A program made the position numbers and the translations under genes. Shown here piece after piece: positions 23,087-30,548 of a stretch of DNA of 64,000 nt (its first letter is position 1; every line of letters starts with the position of its first letter). This DNA comes from Magicicada septendecula (Eukaryota; Arthropoda; Insecta; Hemiptera; Cicadidae): NCBI GenBank assembly GCA_034769895.1, contig CM068372.1, positions 381,505,910 to 381,569,909 on the forward strand. Reading direction: 5' to 3'. The notes beneath the pieces were generated by a model that searched no databases, was not told where the DNA came from, and saw only the letters and a list, made by a program, of their open reading frames with translations.

Positions 23087-25774
23087 CTAGCGCAATATAC
23101 ACCGAGGGCGTTTCCACGAATCACCTGGGCGTATACGGTACCTTCCCAGCCCAGTCACTAGAGGATTGTCTGGGAACCTCGCCGCACGTGCATAAAATTT
23201 GCGTGCAAGCCGCCTGAAAGTGTCGTCCAAGGAGCGGACGCCAAGTCCTCTCCTTAGAAGGCGAGATGAGAAGCGTCGGGGGACTTTGGCCGCTAGCCGA
23301 AGCCCCCTGTCGAGGACGCTCTGCAACTTCTTTTTATGCATTGCGGCGAGGTAACCCCAGACCGGGCAGGCGTAGGTAATGACCGGCAGCAGATACGCGC
23401 CGACGATCATCCTACCCAATTTCCTGGTCATGGCTGAGCTGATCAGGAGTGGAAACAGTGCGCACAGGCGAGTGGATGCTCGCTTAAGAACTGTCTGTGC
23501 GTGGGTACGCCAGGTGAGCCGACGGTCGAGGTGTAAGCCGAGGTACTTGACCTCGTTGGACCAGCGCAAATACGTTCTGCCGATACGTAGTTGCCTAACG
23601 GGGTTCTTCCGTCGCTTAGAGAATTCGACGGCTACACTCTTGGTAGGGTTGAGGAGCACTCTCCAATTCTCAGTCCAGTCCACGAGCGTGTCGAGCTGGC
23701 GCTGCAGTCGTAGGACGGCCCTCTCCTCGTGACGATCGGCCGTAAATACGGCCGTGTCGTCAGCGAAGAGGGCCATCTGGACTCCAGGCTGTCTCGGCAC
23801 GTCGTTGACGTAGATCGAGAACAGAAGGGGGCCTAGAACACTACCTTGTTGGACGCCGGCTGTGATTCGCCTCTCGGAAGAGACTGAATCGCCAACTCTC
23901 ACGCAGAAGGTCCTCTCCGTCAGAAAGCTAGCAACCAGATGGAGGTAGCAGTCCGGGAGCTGGACTTCCCTAAGTTTGAATAACAGGCCATCATGCCATA
24001 CGCTGTCGAAGGCTTTCTCAACATCCAAGAAACAGCCAACGGACCGTTCTCTCCGACACCCGGCTTCCGTGATGCTTTCCACCAGTCTCATCAGTTGATG
24101 AGTGGTCGAATGCCCCACACGAAAGCCGAACTGTTCGGGGACCAGCACGTCAAAGTTGGTTAGATGTTCTCGTACACGACGCTGTACGAGGCGCTCAAAA
24201 ACCTTGGACGTAGCGGAGAGTAGGCTGATAGGCCGGAGGTTTTCCGAGCGGGTGGTATCCTTTCCCGGCTTCGGGATCACGATAACCGTCGCCTTTCTCC
24301 ATTTCTTGGGAAAGTAGGCCAGTCTAAGACACGCGTTGAACAAATCAGTCAAGAATTGAACTCCAGGCTCGGGAAGAAGTCGTAGAGCGGTGTTGGTAAC
24401 ACCGTTCGGGCCTGGAGCTTTTCTTGGCTGAAGTTCAGCGAGCCGATCTGAGACCTCTTCCAAAGAGATGGGTTCGGGCTCCGTCGTGATCGGAAGTGAC
24501 AGAAAGTCTTCCACAGCCATCTCGACTTGTTCGTCGAAGTCCCAGTCCATGGGCGGGTTGGGAGCGAACTGTCGCTCGAAACACAAGCCCAAGTACTCGG
24601 CCTTCTCCTCCGGGCGACCCAGGGGTCGACCGAACGGTCCAACAATGGCGGGAAGTGGAGGTCGGCGCCTCCGTCCCGTCAATGCGGTAGGTATTCTGTA
24701 CGGGTGAGATTGCGGGTCCGCATCCCCCGTTCGGGCCACGTCGAGTTCCCAACAGCTACGTCGGAACGCCTTCAGACTGCCGCGCAGTCGTCCGGTGAGC
24801 CGATTGTATGCTGCCTTATCGGCCGGATCACGGGTCCTCTGCCAACGTTTCCGGAAGTAATTCCTCTCGCGAGCGAGAAGAGAGACTTCCTCAGGGATGC
24901 GTTGGTAGTCAGGCGTGAAGCCAGCTCGCGTACGTGAAGACACGCCTATAGCCGAGATGATTGCCTCTTCGATTCCCGCAACTGCTTCGTCTAGGAGGCG
25001 AACGGAATCGAGTGGGGCCGCTGGCGGCAATCGACGGCACAAGGCCGGGCCGTAGCGATCCCAATCGATAACCTTCTTCTGGTCAGAACGTGCATAGGCG
25101 TGCTGGGTAGCGACGTGGACGAAGATAGGGTTGTGGTCGGATGTCAGCTCCGTAAGTGAGAATACCTCGACCGGACAGACAACTCCTTGGGTCACCGCGA
25201 TATCCAGAACATCGGGAGCCGCGTTAGGCTGTGACGGAAAGAACGTGGGTTGCGCTGGACCAAACACCATCGCCCGGCGCGATTCAACAAAACTGAGCAA
25301 GCGCCTCCCGTTCGGAGTAGTCAGGCGACTATTCCAAACGCGATGCTTGCAATTCAGATCGCCGGCCAAAATTACCCTTCGATGGGAATCGAAGATGACT
25401 TCCAGGTCGCCAACAAGGAGTTCAGCTCGTGGGGGCTTGTATGCTGAAACCACGAGGACGCCGCCAAGAGCTCCGTGGACCTCAATGGCGGTGGCCTCTA
25501 GGTTGGTAAGCTGCGGCAAAGCGACACGATGATGACCTATGGAGGTCCTCACCGCGATCGCCGTGCCGCCTCCTCGTTGGCCAACTCGGTCATCCCGATA
25601 GACCACGTAATTTGGTAATCGAAACCGGTTCGCCGGGGTCAGGTGGGTTTCAGTAAGGAGAAGTACGTCGGGTTTGAACCGAGCCAGGAATTCAAGAAGG
25701 TCGGAATGCTTGGAACCGATGTTGTTAGCATTCCAGGCTACGAGCGAGAGATCTCGTCTAAGGGCTCGGTTCAT
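23087..25774 (-). CDS. Jockey ORF2: endonuclease-reverse transcriptase (left copy)
   Basis: 895 codons, open throughout. An N-terminal AP-like endonuclease (about residues 8-222) shows WNANN, ETH, GDLNCKH and SDHNP. The RT follows, with LDVEKAFD and FADD intact. Two conserved RT positions differ from the right copy and the usual consensus: APGPNG instead of APGPDG, and GVQQGS instead of GVPQGS, so catalytic fitness may be reduced. The enzyme would nick target DNA and prime cDNA synthesis from the element's own RNA. The start codon overlaps the ORF1 stop as ATGA. Length matches jockey ORF2 (about 900 residues). Expressed protein is plausible but not shown. Confidence 0.9.
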   Translation of the reverse strand: MNRALRRDLSLVAWNANNIGSKHSDLLEFLARFKPDVLLLTETHLTPANRFRLPNYVVYRDDRVGQRGGGTAIAVRTSIGHHRVALPQLTNLEATAIEVHGALGGVLVVSAYKPPRAELLVGDLEVIFDSHRRVILAGDLNCKHRVWNSRLTTPNGRRLLSFVESRRAMVFGPAQPTFFPSQPNAAPDVLDIAVTQGVVCPVEVFSLTELTSDHNPIFVHVATQHAYARSDQKKVIDWDRYGPALCRRLPPAAPLDSVRLLDEAVAGIEEAIISAIGVSSRTRAGFTPDYQRIPEEVSLLARERNYFRKRWQRTRDPADKAAYNRLTGRLRGSLKAFRRSCWELDVARTGDADPQSHPYRIPTALTGRRRRPPLPAIVGPFGRPLGRPEEKAEYLGLCFERQFAPNPPMDWDFDEQVEMAVEDFLSLPITTEPEPISLEEVSDRLAELQPRKAPGPNGVTNTALRLLPEPGVQFLTDLFNACLRLAYFPKKWRKATVIVIPKPGKDTTRSENLRPISLLSATSKVFERLVQRRVREHLTNFDVLVPEQFGFRVGHSTTHQLMRLVESITEAGCRRERSVGCFLDVEKAFDSVWHDGLLFKLREVQLPDCYLHLVASFLTERTFCVRVGDSVSSERRITAGVQQGSVLGPLLFSIYVNDVPRQPGVQMALFADDTAVFTADRHEERAVLRLQRQLDTLVDWTENWRVLLNPTKSVAVEFSKRRKNPVRQLRIGRTYLRWSNEVKYLGLHLDRRLTWRTHAQTVLKRASTRLCALFPLLISSAMTRKLGRMIVGAYLLPVITYACPVWGYLAAMHKKKLQSVLDRGLRLAAKVPRRFSSRLLRRGLGVRSLDDTFRRLARKFYARAARFPDNPLVTGLGRYRIRPGDSWKRPRCILR

Positions 25775-27597
25775 AGAAGACCTATGACTTCGCAGGCTTC
25801 CACCAAGAGCATGAATCTCTCAGTTGGGTCAGCAGTTTCCAGGCGGTCTCGGATGGACCTGAAGGTAGATGCGACTTTCGGGAGGTCGTAGCTAGACAGA
25901 AAGCCGCGGACGAACTGTGCGTCATTGGAAATGACGGACTGGGCGGTTTGCCTGGAAACTGAGGCCGCGTAAGAGCGACCAGGTGTAACGGCAGATCGGG
26001 TCGTGGTGGAAGCCACAGGACCAGGGGCAGTCGATTTTGAATCAGCGGCAGGAAAAGTACGCTGTTGCGCTTCGTCGGACTTATACCGGGAAGCAGGACT
26101 TTTCTTGGGCTGTGGGCCGGCAGGAGCTCGGGGCCGAGCATCCGGTGTGGGTATCCCTTTGTTCCTGGGTTTTGTTATGCCTGCTCGCGGAAATCGCGGA
26201 GGTGGCAAGGGAGGCGAGGCTGCCTCTGGTACAGAGGCGGGAGTAGGAGGTTCCGCGGAGGTGGAGGGTTCAATCTCCGGCTCCAAAACCGAGATGACAG
26301 CTACTGGGCGTGTCTCTGCTTCGGAAGGAGACGCGGTACGTTTAGTTGCCTTTGCAGGGGCTGGAGGTGGAGCCGGAGAGGGCGCGCGCCGTGCCGGTTG
26401 TGTCTGAGGTTGAGGCCTAGCCTGCATTTTAGGCTGTCTAGGTTGGGGCTGCATAGCTGGCTGCCGTGGCTTCGGGAGGGGCCCCTGCGGCTTTTGCTTC
26501 CGCAGGAGCTTCGCCTTATAGACCGGGCAGTTTACGTTACTCGCTGCGTGGCCTTGACCACAATTGATACAGCGAAATTTGGTTTTGTCTGCCACAGTGC
26601 AGGCCTGGGTTGAATGTCCCAGAGAACAACGTAGACAGGCCGGGGCATTGCGGCAGACGTCGGTGTGATGGCCGAACCTCTGGCACCGGTGGCACTGCGC
26701 AAGCTTGCCCTGGGGTCGACTGGTTTCCACCCGGACGCGGAAGCCAAACAGCCGCGTCAGGTGGAAAATTTTGTCAGCAGCCTCGCCCTTCTCGAGCTGG
26801 AGACGGACGAGCGGGAGAGGTACTCGGGTTTCTGAGTGAGTGAACAGGCGGAAAATTGCCTGCACCGGGTACCCGAGGTCGCGGAGTTCCAAGAGGATCT
26901 CCTGAGGATCAGTGTGCGCGTCAAGCCCTCGCAAAATTACAGACAAGGGCTTGACACGCTTAGGAGTAAAGGTATGGTATTGTAGGTTATGCGCTTGGAG
27001 GAAGGCCTCGACCAAGCAATGGTCCTCGAGCTGGCGGACGACAATCCTGACCGTATCACCGCCAAGCAGCTTCAGGTCAAGCTTGTCGGCCGACAGGCCG
27101 TGGGCCGCGATCAGCCGTCTGTATAAGGCGGCGACATTAGACAAGCTATGGACGTACAGGGGCGGCGCACGACCAACAGCGGCAGCAGCCGGAGCTGCTG
27201 TCGAAGCAGTCGGAACCGCGGCCTGTGGGCCCTGAGAAGGTCCAATGTCCATGGCCGAGGTGCTAGAGGAAGCGGTTGGGTGGGTCCTCTTGGGCTTCTT
27301 AGCCGGGCGATTACGCCGACCAACGGTCGCGAACTCGCCCGACTCGTCAGCCGGAAGAGGAAGAAGCGGGTTAGGGAGAGGATCGTCCGTCTCCATCGCC
27401 CGAGGCGATTCAGGCGAGTCGCCCAGATGGGGCAGCAAGGCGGGGCCGAGCGACTCGGCACTTGGACCGTTGCCCGTGGAAGGCATGCTGGCCAGGTGCG
27501 ACGGCTGCCGGGCAGAGACTGCTAGGCAGTCACTGCCAGACGCCAGGGATCTCGGGTCCGGCCGAAGCCGGATTACCCGCGCGTCTTCCTTGCTCAC
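25771..27597 (-). CDS. Jockey ORF1: zinc-knuckle Gag-like protein (left copy)
   Basis: 608 codons, open. A Pro/Ser-rich N-terminal third is followed by a globular part resembling the PRE_C2HC domain (around residues 215-290: VILRGLDAH, LRDLGYPVQAIFRLF). Then come three CCHC knuckles (CHRCQRFGHHTDVC, CLRCSLGHSTQAC, CINCGQGHAASNVNC) and a long Pro/Ala/Lys-rich tail. Such proteins bind the element RNA, form the ribonucleoprotein and help bring it to the nucleus. It is one residue shorter than the right copy owing to small indels around residues 106-115 and in the proline-rich tail. It ends with ATGA overlapping ORF2. Confidence 0.9.
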   Translation of the reverse strand: MSKEDARVIRLRPDPRSLASGSDCLAVSARQPSHLASMPSTGNGPSAESLGPALLPHLGDSPESPRAMETDDPLPNPLLPLPADESGEFATVGRRNRPAKKPKRTHPTASSSTSAMDIGPSQGPQAAVPTASTAAPAAAAVGRAPPLYVHSLSNVAALYRRLIAAHGLSADKLDLKLLGGDTVRIVVRQLEDHCLVEAFLQAHNLQYHTFTPKRVKPLSVILRGLDAHTDPQEILLELRDLGYPVQAIFRLFTHSETRVPLPLVRLQLEKGEAADKIFHLTRLFGFRVRVETSRPQGKLAQCHRCQRFGHHTDVCRNAPACLRCSLGHSTQACTVADKTKFRCINCGQGHAASNVNCPVYKAKLLRKQKPQGPLPKPRQPAMQPQPRQPKMQARPQPQTQPARRAPSPAPPPAPAKATKRTASPSEAETRPVAVISVLEPEIEPSTSAEPPTPASVPEAASPPLPPPRFPRAGITKPRNKGIPTPDARPRAPAGPQPKKSPASRYKSDEAQQRTFPAADSKSTAPGPVASTTTRSAVTPGRSYAASVSRQTAQSVISNDAQFVRGFLSSYDLPKVASTFRSIRDRLETADPTERFMLLVEACEVIGLL

Positions 27598-28076
27598 GAC
27601 GATGCGGGAGGAGCTGGCCTAACGACCAGCTTCGTTGAATACCAGTCCTTACCAAGACTGGTGTCCACTGGCCCCTTTACCCCGGCGATATCCTAGCTCG
27701 CTTACCACTGGTGGGGGCTTGCAAGGATCGTCCGGGGCAGCGCTACCTAACAGTCGTGAACAAGTTAGGAATTACACACTGATAAACGGCACTCACCAGG
27801 TGAGCCCAGAGCAATCCTCTTCTTTCCTGTCTGGCCAAGATGTTTTTCCGGCGCAGGTGGTCCTTACAAGGTCAACTTCGGCCAGCTACCACTTGTGCCG
27901 GCTACTTAATTCACCGGCAGCAGCTGGCTCCTGGTCTTCTTTCCCGCGAAGAGAAAGGCGAGAATCCTCGTCCAACGACGAGGTGGGCGATGCAGCAGAA
28001 GCTGAAGTAGCGTCCAGAATAGAGAGCAGTCCAAGAGCAGTCCTGATCCTCTGAAGTCTGGAGCAGAAGTGTCCTC
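27598..28076 (-). promoter_or_regulatory. 5' UTR / internal promoter region of left jockey
   Basis: About 480 bp between the 5' end and ORF1, homologous to 28241-28718 on the other strand with indels and substitutions. Jockey-type elements carry a downstream-acting internal promoter in this region; none was identified by motif here. The element starts GAGGACACTTCTGCTCC in its own orientation. Confidence 0.6.
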
Positions 28077-28089
28077 TCATATTATCCAT
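28077..28089. repeat. Target-site duplication, left copy (5' side)
   Basis: TCATATTATCCAT, identical to 22902-22914. It fixes the 5' boundary of the left element at 28076. Confidence 0.9.
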
Positions 28090-28195
28090 AGTGACGTTAG
28101 CGGTATGCGAACATCTGCTCTCCGCTACCAGCGGTGGACACAACGAGCCAATCAGCGGTCCCGGTTAGTTAATAAAACCCCGGGCCGGCAGAAAA
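28090..28195 (+). promoter_or_regulatory. Spacer between jockeys with CCAAT and TATA-like boxes
   Basis: This is target DNA rather than jockey sequence. It has a CCAATCAGCG box (28148-28157) and an AATAAAA TATA-like box about 20 bp downstream (28171-28177), spaced as in compact RNA polymerase II promoters such as those of arthropod histone genes. Before the right jockey inserted, it would have been joined to 33416 onwards, which ends in a histone-type stem-loop. No gene body was recognised, so promoter function is an inference. Confidence 0.35.
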
Positions 28196-28204
28196 TTTTA
28201 AACA
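28196..28204. repeat. Probable target-site duplication of right jockey (5' side)
   Basis: TTTTAAACA, found again right after the poly(A) at 33407-33415. The upstream A-run also matches apart from one extra T in the 3' copy. Imperfection and AT content make this less certain than the left element's duplication. Confidence 0.5.
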
Positions 28205-28718
28205 GAAGAGACACGTCATCGTCAGAAAGAATCAGACAGAACACACTTCTGCTCCAGCCTTGGACTGATCAGGACTGCTCTTCTTAGACTGCTCTCTCAG
28301 CTCTCTCGCTGGACCATCTCTACGGCTTTGCTGCCTTCGGCCACCTCGCCTTTCGACGAGGAATAACTTCTCTTCGTGGGAACCAAGCCAGCTGCTGCCG
28401 GTGAATTTAGTAGCTGGTAGAAGAAGCAGCTGGCCGAAGTTTGCCCTTGTAAGGACCACCTGCGCCGGAACAACATCTTGCCGGACAGGAAAGAAGTGGA
28501 TTGCTCTGGGCTCACCTGGTGAGTGCCGCATTTCCAGTGTGTAATTCCTAACTTGTTCACGACTGTTAGGTAGCGCTGCCCCGGACGATCCTTGCAAGCC
28601 CCCACCAGTGGTAAGCGAGCTAGGATATCGCCGGGGTAAAGGGGCCAGTGGACACCAGTCTTGGTAAGGACTGGTATTCAACGAAGCTGGTCGTTAGCCC
28701 AGCTCCTCCCGCATCGTC
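28205..28718 (+). promoter_or_regulatory. 5' UTR / internal promoter region of right jockey
   Basis: Non-coding leader of about 510 bp. Frames inside it on both strands are shadows created by the GC-rich leader. Several segments are well conserved with the left copy (GCTCACCTGGTGAGTGCC, TAGGTAGCGCTGCCCCGGACG), which suggests constraint or recency. Motif-level promoter elements were not identified. Confidence 0.55.
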
Positions 28719-30548
28719 GTGAACAAGGAAGACGCGCGGGTAATCCGGCTTCGGCCGGACCCGAGATCCCTGACGTCTGGCAGTGACTGCCTAGCAGTCT
28801 CTGCCCGGCAGCCGTCGCACCTGGCCAGCATGCCTTCTACAGGCAACGGCCCAAGTGCCGAGTCGCTCGGCCCCGCCTTGCTACCCCATCTGGGCGACTC
28901 GCCCGATTCGCCTCGGGCGATGGAGACGGACGATCCTCTCCCCAACCCGCTTCCCCCTCTGCCGGCAGACGAGTCGGGCGAGTTCGCGACCGTTGGTCGG
29001 CGAAATCGCCCGGCTAAGAAGCCCAAGAGGACCCACGCACCTGGATCCACTTCCTCACAGACCTCGGCCATGGACATTGGACCTTCTCAGGGCCCACAGG
29101 TCGCGGTTCCGACTGCTTCGACAGCAGCTCCGGCTGCTGCCGCTGTTGGTCGTGCGCCGCCCCTGTACGTCCATAGCGTATCCAATGTCGCCGCCTTATA
29201 CAGACGGCTGATCGCGGCCCACGGCCTGTCGGCCGACAAGCTTGACCTGAAGCTGCTTGGCGGTGATACGGTCAGGATTGTCGTCCGCCAGCTCGAGGAC
29301 CATCGCTTGGTCGAGGCCTTCCTCCAAGCGCATAACCTGCAGTATCACACCTTTACTCCTAAGCGAGTCAAGCCCTTGTCGGTAATTTTGCGAGGGCTCG
29401 ACGCGCACACCGATCCACAGGAGATCCTTATGGAACTCCGCGACCTCGGGTACCCGGTGCAGGCAATTTTCCGCCTGTTCACTCACTCCGAGACCCGAGT
29501 CCCTCTCCCGCTCGTCCGTCTCCAGCTCGAGAAGGGCGAGGCTGCAGACAAAATTTTCCACCTGACGCGGCTGTTTGGCTTCCGCGTCCGGGTGGAAACC
29601 AGTCGACCCCAGGGCAAGCTTGCGCAGTGCCACCGGTGCCAGAGGTTCGGCCACCACACCGACGTCTGCCGCAATGCCCCGGCCTGTCTCCGATGTTCTC
29701 TGGGACATTCAACACAGGCCTGCACTGTGGCAGACAAAAGCAAATTTCGCTGCATAAATTGTGGTCAAGGCCACGCAGCGTCTAACGTAAACTGCCCGGT
29801 CTATAAGGCGGAGCTCCTGCGGAAGCAAAAGCCGCAGGGGCCCCTCCCGAAGCCACGGCAGCCAGTTATGCAGCCCCAACCTAGACAGCCTAAAATGCAG
29901 GCTAGGCCTAAACCTCAGGCACAACCGGCACGGCGCGCGCCCTCTCCGGCTCCACCTCCAGCCCCTACAAAGGCAACTAAACGTACCGCGTCTCCTTCCA
30001 CAGCAGAGACACGCCCAGTAGCTGTTATCTCGGTTTTGGAGCCGGAGAATGAACCCTCCACCTCCGCGGAACCTCCTACTCCCGCCTCTGAACCAGAGGT
30101 AGCCTCGCCGCCCCTGCCACCTCCGCGATTTCCGCGAGCAGGCATCAAACCCAGGAACAAAGGGATACCCACACCGGATGCTCGGCCCCGAGCTCCTGCC
30201 TGCCCACAGCCCAAGAAAAGTCCTGCTTCCCGGTATAAGTCCGACGAAGCGCAACAGCGTACTTTTCCTGCCGCTGATCCAAAACCGTCTGGCCCTGGTC
30301 CTATGGCTTCCACCATGACCCGATCTGCCGTAACACCTGGTCGCTCTTATGCGGCCTCAGTTTCCAGGCAAACCACCCAGTCCGTCAGTTCCAATGACGC
30401 ACAGTTCGTCCGCGGCTTTCTGTCTAGCTACGACCTCCCGAAAGTCGCATCTCTCTTCAGGTCCATCCGAGCCCGCCTGGAAACTGCTGACCCAACTGAG
30501 AGATTCATGCTCTTGGTGGAAGCCTGCGAAGTCATAGGTCTTCTATGA
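28719..30548 (+). CDS. Jockey ORF1: zinc-knuckle Gag-like protein (right copy)
   Basis: 609 codons. The start ATG at 28719 is the first in frame. Residues 1-145 are Pro/Ser/Ala-rich; about 148-215 form a folded segment; about 218-290 resemble the PRE_C2HC domain. Three CCHC knuckles follow at C304-C307-H312-C317, C323-C326-H330-C335 and C345-C348-H352-C359. The tail (370-540) is Pro/Ala/Lys-rich and probably disordered. The role is RNA binding and assembly of the retrotransposition particle. The stop overlaps the ORF2 start (ATGA at 30545-30548), which suits reinitiation by the terminating ribosome. Confidence 0.93.
   Translation: MNKEDARVIRLRPDPRSLTSGSDCLAVSARQPSHLASMPSTGNGPSAESLGPALLPHLGDSPDSPRAMETDDPLPNPLPPLPADESGEFATVGRRNRPAKKPKRTHAPGSTSSQTSAMDIGPSQGPQVAVPTASTAAPAAAAVGRAPPLYVHSVSNVAALYRRLIAAHGLSADKLDLKLLGGDTVRIVVRQLEDHRLVEAFLQAHNLQYHTFTPKRVKPLSVILRGLDAHTDPQEILMELRDLGYPVQAIFRLFTHSETRVPLPLVRLQLEKGEAADKIFHLTRLFGFRVRVETSRPQGKLAQCHRCQRFGHHTDVCRNAPACLRCSLGHSTQACTVADKSKFRCINCGQGHAASNVNCPVYKAELLRKQKPQGPLPKPRQPVMQPQPRQPKMQARPKPQAQPARRAPSPAPPPAPTKATKRTASPSTAETRPVAVISVLEPENEPSTSAEPPTPASEPEVASPPLPPPRFPRAGIKPRNKGIPTPDARPRAPACPQPKKSPASRYKSDEAQQRTFPAADPKPSGPGPMASTMTRSAVTPGRSYAASVSRQTTQSVSSNDAQFVRGFLSSYDLPKVASLFRSIRARLETADPTERFMLLVEACEVIGLL

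Larger units (their letters stand above)
22915..28076 (-). mobile_element. Full-length jockey-clade LINE (left copy)
   Basis: A complete non-LTR retrotransposon of about 5.16 kb on the minus strand. It has a 5' UTR (27598-28076), ORF1 (25771-27597), ORF2 (23087-25774), a 3' UTR of about 150 bp and a poly(A) of about 24 (22915-22938). Perfect 13-bp direct repeats flank it, the signature of target-primed reverse transcription. Two-ORF structure, an AP-like endonuclease, an RT without RNase H and three zinc knuckles in ORF1 place it in the jockey clade. It is head to head with a second copy at 28205-33405, from which it differs by scattered substitutions and short indels. Confidence 0.93.

Noticed and set aside
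25782..27622. Many frames antisense or out of phase to jockey ORF1
   Set aside because: GC-rich shadow frames of the true ORF1; mirrored in the second copy.
28232..28681. 149-codon minus frame in the right jockey leader, with a twin at 27635-28054
   Set aside because: Conserved only because both copies share the leader; no domain, opposite to element sense, and disrupted by indels between copies.
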